Positions 56,328 through 64,000 of a stretch of 64,000 nt of DNA are shown in pieces. The notes beneath the pieces are model-generated. The model was given only the letters and a program-made list of their open reading frames with translations. It was not told where the DNA came from and searched no databases. How positions within the stretch are numbered: position 1 is the first letter of the stretch; every line of letters begins with the position of its first letter. The position numbers and the translations under genes are program-made. The DNA is taken from the NCBI GenBank assembly GCA_009777235.1, contig WRMH01000016.1:1-64000 (forward strand). The letters run 5' to 3'. Source of the stretch: Oscillospiraceae bacterium (GTDB lineage Bacteria > Bacillota > Clostridia > Oscillospirales > Oscillospiraceae).

Positions 56328-57098
56328 TCATTTTGCCGAAAAACGGCTTCGCTCCCTCAATATCTTTTCAACCGTATCGAGATCAGCTGGCGTATTTACG
56401 CCAATCATCTCTTCTCCTAAATTTGCCGTATAAACGCCGACGCGAGCCCCGTGCTCTTTCATAATCTCCGGTACATCCGTTATGTAGTATTCACCTTGTG
56501 AATTGTTGTTTTTAAGTTCTTTCAGCGATTTGAGCAGCATCGGCGTATCAAAGACATATACGCCCGTATTGAGTTCTTTGATTTCACGCTCCACGTCTGT
56601 GCAGTCTTTGTCCTCTACAACACGGCAAAATACCCCGTTTTCGTCACGTAAAATCCTGCCATAGGACATCGTGTTATCCGAAATACCCGATAGCAAAGTG
56701 CAATTGTTTTTTCCCTCAACGTGCTTTCTAAGCAGCATTTGATACGTTTCGCCTTGTATTGCCGGCATATCGCCATAGCATACAAGCAACGCTCCCGTAT
56801 AACCGATAAGGTTATCGGAAGCGGCCATGACCGCGTGACCGGTGCCAAGCTGCTCGGCTTGAAGCGCAAACGTATAGCCGCCGCCTTTTTTTGCGAGATA
56901 GGCGGTAATGCAATCCTTCTTATATCCGACGACGATTATAGTATCTTTTTTTTCGACGAATGACAAGGCGTCAAGGACATACCAAATCATCGGCTTGCCG
57001 CATACCCGGCGCATTACCTTTGGCGCGTCGTCATCTTCCGCTCTAAGCCTTTTGCCTTTTCCCGCGGCAAGCACAATGGCTTTTATGTCTTGTTTCAT
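56328..57098 (-). CDS. GlmU-type nucleotidyltransferase (N-terminal domain only)
   Basis: IKAIVLAAGKGKRLRAEDDDAPKVMRRVCGKPMIWYVLD...AEQLGTGHAVMAA. Confidence 0.85.
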   Translation of the reverse strand: MKQDIKAIVLAAGKGKRLRAEDDDAPKVMRRVCGKPMIWYVLDALSFVEKKDTIIVVGYKKDCITAYLAKKGGGYTFALQAEQLGTGHAVMAASDNLIGYTGALLVCYGDMPAIQGETYQMLLRKHVEGKNNCTLLSGISDNTMSYGRILRDENGVFCRVVEDKDCTDVEREIKELNTGVYVFDTPMLLKSLKELKNNNSQGEYYITDVPEIMKEHGARVGVYTANLGEEMIGVNTPADLDTVEKILRERSRFSAK

Positions 57099-57123
57099 GA
57101 TACTGCCCTCTTGTTTTTTTTCG

Positions 57124-57261
57124 GCCCAGATCCGGTGAGGAAGGCTGTATTTTTGTCCCGTCAGCGGAGCATGGACGCGGAGCGCGCGAGTTAGGCGCAT
57201 GGATGCGCCTCTTGTCTGAGCGTAGGGATAAAAAACAGCCTTTCGAGCGCAAGGGTCTGGG
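57124..57261. repeat. Large intergenic palindromic element (~138 bp)
   Basis: cccagatccggtgaggaaggctgtatttttgtccc / gggataaaaaacagcctttcgagcgcaagggtctggg inverted; inner GGCGCATGGATGCGCC. Confidence 0.75.
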
Positions 57262-57343
57262 GTGTGATTATTTTTCATGGCGGCACGGCTACGCATTGCA
57301 TTTTCCACTTGAATTATACCGCAAATAGTGTAATAATACAACT

Positions 57344-58201
57344 ATGAAGTTTCGGCGATATGACAGTCTGGAAGAGTTTCGCGCTGATGTTTTTGACATC
57401 TTGATTTCTGATGAGGTATGCAATAATTTGCCCATCAGCATTATCAGCGAGGCCAACGCAAAAAGTAATGACGGATGGCTCATGGCCACCGTTACCGACG
57501 CGCAAGGCGGCATATCGCTTGTCGCGCTTTGCACGAAGCCGTTCAATATGCTGCTGTGCGCACCCCGCCGCGCCGCATCCTCTTGCCTCCGCGACTCTGT
57601 CGGGCTGCTCTCTGATATGCTGCATAATATAGGATTTGATCCGTCCGGCGTTTTTGCGAAAACCGAACTGGCAAACAGCTTTGCCAACGCTTTTGCCAAG
57701 GGCGGTGCGGATACCTTTGTAAGAGTGCCTATGCATCTCATGAAATTAACAAAGCCGGCACAGTATGATAAGCCTTCCGGTATATGCAGGGAGCTTGCCG
57801 AAGACGATCTTTCATTCGTGCCGTTTTGGGAACAGGCGTTTTCCGCCGATTGCCGCGTCCCGGCGCACCAATTTTCTTTCGCCGAAAACAAAGAGCGCAT
57901 ACGGACGCGCCTCGGGCTTGATATCCATTACATCTGGGAAGACGGCGTCCCCGTATCTCAGGCGGTTTACGGGCGCAAAACGCCAAACGGCGGCGTAATA
58001 ACTTGGGTATATACTCCGCCGCTATACCGAGGACACGGTTACGCTACCGCGGTAGTCGGCGAGTTATCCAATTCGATTTTGGCGCGTAAAAAAACATTTT
58101 GCTGCCTGTTTGCCGAATCCGCCAATAAGACTTCCCGGGGCATTTACTCAAGGCTCGGTTATTATGACATTTGCGAGTTTGAACAAATCAACTTTTCATA
58201 A
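57344..58201 (+). CDS. GNAT family acetyltransferase
   Basis: GGVITWVYTPPLYRGHGYATAVVGELSNSIL. Confidence 0.75.
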   Translation: MKFRRYDSLEEFRADVFDILISDEVCNNLPISIISEANAKSNDGWLMATVTDAQGGISLVALCTKPFNMLLCAPRRAASSCLRDSVGLLSDMLHNIGFDPSGVFAKTELANSFANAFAKGGADTFVRVPMHLMKLTKPAQYDKPSGICRELAEDDLSFVPFWEQAFSADCRVPAHQFSFAENKERIRTRLGLDIHYIWEDGVPVSQAVYGRKTPNGGVITWVYTPPLYRGHGYATAVVGELSNSILARKKTFCCLFAESANKTSRGIYSRLGYYDICEFEQINFS

Positions 58202-58221
58202 TCATTATACAAGGTGTCAAA

Positions 58222-59394
58222 GTGGACAAGACGATTATTCATGTGGATATGGATGCATTTTATGCCGCCGTCGAGGTCAGAGATGACCCGAACCTCCTCG
58301 GCAAACCTCTGATTATCGGCGCACTGCCGGGCGAGCGTGGCGTGGTATCTACTTGCAGCTACGAAGCCCGAAAATATGGCGTGCGCTCTGCCATGCCCAT
58401 AAGCGAGGCGCACCGCCTCTGCCCGGACGGGATATATATGCGCCCGGATATACGCAAATATGAAGAGGCTTCCGAACTGATACATGATATTTGGAACAGC
58501 TACACGAATATCGTCGAATCTGTTTCGCTCGATGAAGGCTTTTTGGACGTGACCCTCACCATGAAAGTATTTGGCGGCGCGGCAAAGATAGGGCATGAAA
58601 TAAAGGCGAAAACCAAAGACCGTACCGGACTCACCTGCTCTGTGGGTATCGGTTATTCCATGATGTCTGCAAAACTTGCCAGTGAAGAAAAAAAGCCCGA
58701 CGGCTTTTTTGAAATAAATAATCCCGAGTCTTTGAGGAACCTTATCATTGACCGAAACGTGAGGATCATATATGGCGTGGGGGCGCAAACCGCCGCCGAG
58801 CTGCAAAAGCTCGCGGTCCATACTGTCCGGGACATTTACGCCAACCGGCAAGCGATCATCCGCACGCTGGGCAACCACGGCAGGCATATCGTGGATTTGG
58901 CCGACGGCATTGATAACCGCGAGGTGGCCGCCCAGTCTAAATCCCGCTCACTGGGTAAAGAGCAAACCTTCCAGCAGGATATATCGGATTTTGAATACCT
59001 AAAAGACGTGCTCCGTCTGATAGCGCGGGAGCTAAGTTTCCAGATAAGGCTTGAGGGCGTTTTTTGCCGCACGGTCACGTTAAAGGTCACATACAAGGGC
59101 ATGACAAAGATAACCCGCTCTGTGAGCGGTGAGGGCACAAACAAAGCGGACGATATTTACGGCACGGCCGCAGCCTTGCTCGATAAAATTGAGAAGCGTC
59201 CGGTCAGGCTGGTCGGAATCTCGCTCGGCGGTTTTACCGATACGGTTTCAAGGCAGGCTTCTCTCTTTGATTCGGAAACTGACGGGCAAGCGCAAAAAAA
59301 AGATGCCGCTATCATGAAACTTCAACGCAAATACGGCATAGATTCGGTCAAAACCGGGAGCGAAATGATTGCCCAAAAGCGCGTCGGCTCTTAG
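58222..59394 (+). CDS. dinB: DNA polymerase IV (Y-family)
   Basis: IIHVDMDAFYAAVEVRDDPNLLGKPLIIG...SVSLDEGFLDVT...CSVGIGYSMMSAKLASEEKKPDG. Confidence 0.95.
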   Translation: MDKTIIHVDMDAFYAAVEVRDDPNLLGKPLIIGALPGERGVVSTCSYEARKYGVRSAMPISEAHRLCPDGIYMRPDIRKYEEASELIHDIWNSYTNIVESVSLDEGFLDVTLTMKVFGGAAKIGHEIKAKTKDRTGLTCSVGIGYSMMSAKLASEEKKPDGFFEINNPESLRNLIIDRNVRIIYGVGAQTAAELQKLAVHTVRDIYANRQAIIRTLGNHGRHIVDLADGIDNREVAAQSKSRSLGKEQTFQQDISDFEYLKDVLRLIARELSFQIRLEGVFCRTVTLKVTYKGMTKITRSVSGEGTNKADDIYGTAAALLDKIEKRPVRLVGISLGGFTDTVSRQASLFDSETDGQAQKKDAAIMKLQRKYGIDSVKTGSEMIAQKRVGS

Positions 59395-60071
59395 GCGTCA
59401 AGTTTTTTGGCGCGTTTTTCCGTCTTGGAGCCGATTATAAAGTCGGCGGCATGGGGAAGCGTCTCGATCCAATCACAAAAAAGCTGCCACTCGGGTAATC
59501 TGTGCGAGCGTCTTTGCGAATAGATCGTCTTGAGCGAGCGGTAATTGGTCGTAAGCCTTGCCGTGAGTTTAAAGCCGCATGGGTTTGAGTATAGGAGCTT
59601 TAGATACGCGTTTTTTGCTTCCTGCGAGGCTTTATCCTCAATGTCGTTATATGTATCTTTGAGTTCGTTCATTATTTTAACAATACGCGGGTCTACATAT
59701 TTCATATATTGCTTGTCCAAATCAAATTTGGCTATGCGGTGCATCGTGGACTGCGACGACACAAATTCAAGAAACCTGTATCTTTCCGCTTCCGTCCACA
59801 TTTTTATACTGCATGTCAGGTCAAAATTGACGCGGATTCCGGTCAAAAACTGATCGTGGCCTTCACCCTTGCCCGATTGGGTAAGTTTAAGCTGTGTGCC
59901 GGTTATTTGATCGTCAACTTCTCCGGTGTCGGTGGCCATCGGATATTTTGACGCTTTAATACATTCGTCAATGTCATAGACCTTGACGTTTGATATTATG
60001 CCGCGCCAATCGTCATATTCCCGGTCTCCGGCTTGTGCGCAACATGAGTTTTTCGTATCGGCAATCTTCAT
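59391..60071 (-). CDS. ThyX-like (FAD-dependent thymidylate synthase family) protein
   Basis: TARLTTNYRSLKTIYSQRRSHRLPEWQLFCDWIETLPHAADFI. Confidence 0.6.
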   Translation of the reverse strand: MKIADTKNSCCAQAGDREYDDWRGIISNVKVYDIDECIKASKYPMATDTGEVDDQITGTQLKLTQSGKGEGHDQFLTGIRVNFDLTCSIKMWTEAERYRFLEFVSSQSTMHRIAKFDLDKQYMKYVDPRIVKIMNELKDTYNDIEDKASQEAKNAYLKLLYSNPCGFKLTARLTTNYRSLKTIYSQRRSHRLPEWQLFCDWIETLPHAADFIIGSKTEKRAKKLDA

Positions 60072-60169
60072 ATATGTTCTCCGTCAATGTCAAAACGTCT
60101 TTCGCGCAGCCGGGCGCGTATCTGTTGCTGCCTGTATGGCGGGAAAATAACGCCGCCTCACGCTGACGT

Positions 60170-61411
60170 TCACACCGCAATAATTTTCCTGTAGTTTTTC
60201 TTGCCTCTGCGTATTATCAGACCGTCGCCGCAGCAATCATTTTTTGCAAACGAGGCTGAAATTGTTTTCACAACCTCGCCGTTTACCTCTACTCCGCCTT
60301 GGTCAACATTGCGCCGAGCTTCAGTCTTTGAATGGCAAAGACCCGACATTACAAGCAAGGATAAAATATCAATTCTGCCGCCGGTCGTGTTGCCATCGCC
60401 GCCAAAATCGGCATCCGTCAGCGTCAGCGTCGGCATATCTAAGGCCATGCCCGATTTGAAAAGCTCTTTTGACGTTTCACGCGCCTCTTCGCCGATTTTT
60501 TTACCGTGCACGAGCGCGGTCAGCTCATAGGCAAGTATTTCCTTTGCGCCGTTTAATTTCTCACCGCTCCAAGACTCCATCTCCTTTATCTGCCCGAGCG
60601 GTAAAAACGTCAGCATTTTTAAACAATTTATAACATCGCCGTCGGCAACATTTCTCCAATATTGATAGAACTCAAACGGCGTTGTTTTGCCCGGGTCAAG
60701 CCAGACAGAGCCTTTTGCGGTTTTGCCCATCTTGTTCCCTTCGGAGTTGAGCAGCAGCGTAATTGTCAGCGCGTGCGCGTCAACGCTGAGTTTTTTGCGG
60801 ATAAGCTCTGTGCCCGCGAGCATATTTGACCATTGATCGTCGCCGCCAAACTGCATATTGCACCCATAGCGTTTGTAAAGCTCATAAAAATCATAGCTTT
60901 GCAATACCATGTAGTTAAACTCAAGAAACGACAAACCTTTTTCCATGCGGCTCTTGTAACATTCCGCCGCAAGCATTTTGTTTACCGAAAAAGCGCCGCC
61001 AAACTCGCGCAAAAAATCTATGTAGTTAAGCCCGCAGAGCCAATTGGCGTTATTTACCATAATCGCCTTATCTTCCGAAAAATCAATAAATTTCGACATT
61101 TGCGCCTTAAAGCAATCAGCGTTATGGTTAATCACCTCGACCGTCATCATGTCGCGCAAATCCGTTCTGCCCGACGGGTCGCCGATCATGCCCGTACCGC
61201 CGCCTATGAGCGCGATTGGCTTGTTGCCCGCCATTTGAAGCCTCTTCATAAAGGAAAGCGCCATGAAGTGCCCGACATGAAGCGAGTCGGCGGTCGGGTC
61301 AAAGCCGATATAGAATATCGCTTTTCCGGCGTTAATCATGTCGCCTATTATAGGTTCGTTAGTTACTTGCTTTATGAGGCCGCGTTCTTTGAGTTCTTCG
61401 TAAAGTGTCAT
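60170..61411 (-). CDS. tyrS: Tyrosyl-tRNA synthetase
   Basis: FYIGFDPTADSLHVGHFMALSFMKRLQ...GGDDQWSNMLAGTELIRK...GNKMGKTAKGS, S4 tail. Confidence 0.95.
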   Translation of the reverse strand: MTLYEELKERGLIKQVTNEPIIGDMINAGKAIFYIGFDPTADSLHVGHFMALSFMKRLQMAGNKPIALIGGGTGMIGDPSGRTDLRDMMTVEVINHNADCFKAQMSKFIDFSEDKAIMVNNANWLCGLNYIDFLREFGGAFSVNKMLAAECYKSRMEKGLSFLEFNYMVLQSYDFYELYKRYGCNMQFGGDDQWSNMLAGTELIRKKLSVDAHALTITLLLNSEGNKMGKTAKGSVWLDPGKTTPFEFYQYWRNVADGDVINCLKMLTFLPLGQIKEMESWSGEKLNGAKEILAYELTALVHGKKIGEEARETSKELFKSGMALDMPTLTLTDADFGGDGNTTGGRIDILSLLVMSGLCHSKTEARRNVDQGGVEVNGEVVKTISASFAKNDCCGDGLIIRRGKKNYRKIIAV

Positions 61412-61472
61412 TGTTTGGAGATTCCTTTCGGTGCGGTACACACCCGGATTGAAATAAACTTTTTTATGTGCT

Positions 61473-61500
61473 AACATTATACCATGAACATTATACCATG
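61473..61500 (-). promoter_or_regulatory. Duplicated extended -10 promoter element upstream of tyrS
   Basis: Minus CATGGTATAATGTT twice in tandem (TGnTATAAT). Confidence 0.5.
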
Positions 61501-61529
61501 TTTAAAGCAGAAAGGAATGGGCTTTTTAT

Positions 61530-62774
61530 ATGATAAACGAAAATGACATTCAAACCCAGTCTCAAAACGGCGCACAATTAAACCGCGATGGCACCGGCAT
61601 CGCAGACGCAAAACAAATGAGTATGCCTGAGCTTATATCCGCTTTTTTATTTTCGGCCGTCGCCCTATCAGCTCTTCTCATTGTGCGAAACGCCCTGTTT
61701 TACTATGAATCCTTTGACTACATCCACTCGCTTGGCCGCTGGGTCTCGCAATATAGGGAAATGTCATTTTGGGAAGGATTGGGCGTGAAAGTCGGCAATT
61801 ATAATCCGCCCTATATGTACTTTTTGAATATTTTCGCGAGACTGAACATATCAGACCTATATCTTATCAAATATTTATCCGTGATTTTCGACGCCGTCCT
61901 TGCGTATTTCGTGATGAAGCTCGTTTCGCTGAAAACAAAAAGCGTCAATATGCACATACTCGCGTTTTTACTCGCGTTTTCCGTCCCCACCGTTATTATC
62001 AACAGCTCAATGTGGGGGCAATGCGATTCGATTTATACCGCCTTTGCCGTCGGAGCTTTCTACTTTGCCCTCACCTCGCGAAGCCGTACGGCTTTCGCGT
62101 TTATCGCGCTTGCCTTATCCTTTAAGCTGCAAGCCGCTTTCATCATGCCGATTTTTGCCGTTTTCGTCATAAAAAAGAAACTGCAATTACAAGACATTTG
62201 GGTCTTTTTTGCCGTTTATCTTGGTATGCTTTTTCCTGCGTTTCTCGCGGGTTATCCCATAGAGGATTTGCTGTTTGTCTATCTCAAGCAAACAAACACC
62301 TATCATTATCTCACGCTAAACGCCGTCAACATATGGCAATTTTTCCAAAATGTGGAGTTTGCAAATTTCAAGACGGTCGGCCTTTATGCCGCGGGAGTCG
62401 CCGTCCTCGGTTTGCTCTACTTTGCCTATGTTCATCGCAAAGAGCTTGAAAACACCGTTGACTTTGTACGCCTTGCGTTTTTGTTCGCTATAATTATGCC
62501 GTTTTTACTCCCTCAAATGCACGACCGGTTCTTCTATATGCCCGATATTTTGGCTCTTGTATTGTTTTTGTACGACAAGCGCAGATGGTTTGTTCCCGTT
62601 ATTTGCGTTTTCGGCTCATTTCTCGCTTACGCATGGCTCGTCATGGAGTACATACACATTTTTGACTATAAGATAGCCGCGCTGGCAATTGCGGCGGTAA
62701 TTTTCGTGGTGCTTCGCGATCTGGTTGTTTCGCTGACAAGCCGTCCGCTTACAGTGCCTGCAACACGTTCTTAG
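61530..62774 (+). CDS. GT-C-like integral membrane glycosyltransferase
   Basis: Multi-TM; VGNYNPPYMYFLNIFARL...WGQCDSIYTAFAVGAF...LPQMHDRFFYMPDILAL. Confidence 0.7.
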   Translation: MINENDIQTQSQNGAQLNRDGTGIADAKQMSMPELISAFLFSAVALSALLIVRNALFYYESFDYIHSLGRWVSQYREMSFWEGLGVKVGNYNPPYMYFLNIFARLNISDLYLIKYLSVIFDAVLAYFVMKLVSLKTKSVNMHILAFLLAFSVPTVIINSSMWGQCDSIYTAFAVGAFYFALTSRSRTAFAFIALALSFKLQAAFIMPIFAVFVIKKKLQLQDIWVFFAVYLGMLFPAFLAGYPIEDLLFVYLKQTNTYHYLTLNAVNIWQFFQNVEFANFKTVGLYAAGVAVLGLLYFAYVHRKELENTVDFVRLAFLFAIIMPFLLPQMHDRFFYMPDILALVLFLYDKRRWFVPVICVFGSFLAYAWLVMEYIHIFDYKIAALAIAAVIFVVLRDLVVSLTSRPLTVPATRS

Positions 62775-62885
62775 CAGCCATAGCACCCGCGCTCACTTCT
62801 CCACACTCCCTTCTCCGCCCTCAACCATGTTATCACTGCAATCCTGCAACTCAATAATATAGCGCGTTTACATTAACGCTGATTT

Positions 62886-63410
62886 GTGCTATATTTTGCG
62901 TATGCAATAGGCTATATCAAAAGACACGATATGCAAAAACTCGTTTTGGGAGGCTTTTTAATTTTGGACAATACTCAATCGGCACATATCCGGGCCGCCA
63001 CCGTAAATGACGCGATAGCCATCCATCTGCTCAACACATTTAGCCTTGGGTATGACTATCCCATAGATAAAACCAGAAAACGGGTGGCATTTATTATAAA
63101 TAACCAAAATGCCCGATTGCTTGTCGCGGAAGTAAACGGCGAGGTTGTCGGATATATTCATGCCACGGATTACGACTGTTCATATTCTGATTCACTAAAA
63201 AATATCCTCGCTTTGGCCGTTGATGAGGATCACAGAGGTAAAGGTATCGGGCAGGCGTTGGTCACCGCCGTTGAAAACTGGGCAAGAAACGCTAATTCAA
63301 TCGGCGTCCGCTTAGTGAGTAGCGCATACAGAACCGGAGCCCATGAATTTTATAAAGCCTGCGGCTATACAGACCGCAAGGATCAGAAAAATTTTATTAA
63401 GATGCTGTAG
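62886..63410 (+). CDS. GNAT acetyltransferase
   Basis: ILALAVDEDHRGKGIGQALVTAVENWA...GAHEFYKACGYTDRKDQKNFIK. Confidence 0.85.
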   Translation: MLYFAYAIGYIKRHDMQKLVLGGFLILDNTQSAHIRAATVNDAIAIHLLNTFSLGYDYPIDKTRKRVAFIINNQNARLLVAEVNGEVVGYIHATDYDCSYSDSLKNILALAVDEDHRGKGIGQALVTAVENWARNANSIGVRLVSSAYRTGAHEFYKACGYTDRKDQKNFIKML

Positions 63411-63433
63411 GGTGTAGAGTACGCATAGCAAAA

Positions 63434-63468
63434 GGCATTGCAACCGCCGCGATTGCAATGCCTTTATG
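63434..63468. terminator. Hairpin terminator between GNAT and tRNA-Tyr
   Basis: GGCATTGCAACCGCCGCGATTGCAATGCC followed by TTTATGTTT. Confidence 0.6.
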
Positions 63469-63470
63469 TT

Positions 63471-63555
63471 TGGTGGGAGGTGGTGGATTTGAACCACCGA
63501 AGTCACTGACAACAGATTTACAGTCTGCCCCCTTTGGCCACTTGGGTAACCTCCC
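63471..63555 (-). tRNA. tRNA-Tyr (GTA), CCA encoded
   Basis: Minus GGGAGGTTACCCAAGTGGCCAAAGGGGGCAGACTGTAAATCTGTTGTC...GGTTCAAATCCACCACCTCCCACCA; anticodon GTA, long variable arm. Confidence 0.95.
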
Positions 63556-63816
63556 GTGTCTCGTATGTTTAAAACAAAGCAAAACATAAAGATTATTTTC
63601 GCCAGATGATAATAACATTCAATCCGCTTTCCGTCAACATTTATTTTTTTATATCCAATCGCATTTATTTTTATATCCAATTTCTATAGTGAGCACCAAA
63701 TCAAGGTTTCGGATTGAATTTAGTGAGCGGACACGAAAACTTCACGCCAACTTCATATTTGCGTGTTATAATTTGCGTATTAAATTTTGTCAAACCCAAA
63801 TTATGGAGGCTTCGTC

Positions 63817-64000
63817 ATGCAAACGATTTTAGTTGTCGAGGACGATAAGAACACAAACCAAGTTATTACCGAGTTTCTCAAAGACGCAGGGTACAATGTC
63901 CTGTCTGTTTTCGACGGCGAGGCAGCCGAAACGGTGTTTTATGATAACAAGATTGACATGGCTGTGCTTGACATTATGCTCCCGAAGCAAAGCGGACTTG
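63817..64000 (+). CDS. Response regulator receiver domain, truncated by window end
   Basis: MQTILVVEDDKNTNQVITEFLKDAGYNVLSVFDGEAAETVFYDNKIDMAVLDIMLPKQSGL. Confidence 0.9.
   Translation, partial: MQTILVVEDDKNTNQVITEFLKDAGYNVLSVFDGEAAETVFYDNKIDMAVLDIMLPKQSGL

Noticed and set aside
61412-61530. T-box riboswitch upstream of tyrS
   Set aside because: No T-box motif (e.g. TGGNACCGCG) or terminator visible; upstream region is too short.

Overview
The window has two parts. Positions ~1-26.7 kb form an integron-type gene-cassette array. About 20 intact, variant, truncated or half attC-like sites (~120-180 bp imperfect palindromes with GTTATRC/GYATAAC-type core sites and GGCGGCTTGGCGAAGTGGCGG / CCGCCATTTCGCTAAGCCGC arms) separate short ORFs that almost all lie on the minus strand. 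These ORFs are AAC(6')-like and other GNATs, APH-like kinases, many toxin-antitoxin pairs (Phd-Doc, RelB/ParE, MNT-HEPN, VapBC, BrnT, HicAB, MazEF), methyltransferases, VOC, nitroreductase, HD and others. No integrase gene is visible. A transposase C-terminus lies at the left edge, and the array ends directly at rarA on the right. Most cassettes share a leader just inside the recombination core (minus strand, CCCTACTGCGGTG...TTTATTGACAAT...), which in several cases contains a well-formed -35/-10 promoter, so many cassettes appear to carry their own promoter. Positions ~26.7-64 kb are ordinary chromosomal genes that look Firmicutes/Clostridia-like: rarA, ymdB-family, serA, serC, mtaB, cysteine desulfurase, mnmA, GH5 cellulase, ABC transporter, GH13, PlsC-like, Na/Pi symporter, glycosyltransferase, CoA transferase, aspS, rpsR-ssb-rpsF, dinB, thyX-like, tyrS, tRNA-Tyr and a partial response regulator. 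Other notable items are a MITE family with one copy in the array and one at 51 kb, an attC with near-symmetric arms, an in-frame HEPN-Nudix fusion at an apparently lost cassette boundary, and a tandem-repeat linker in MtaB. All calls come from reading the sequence; no searches were run.
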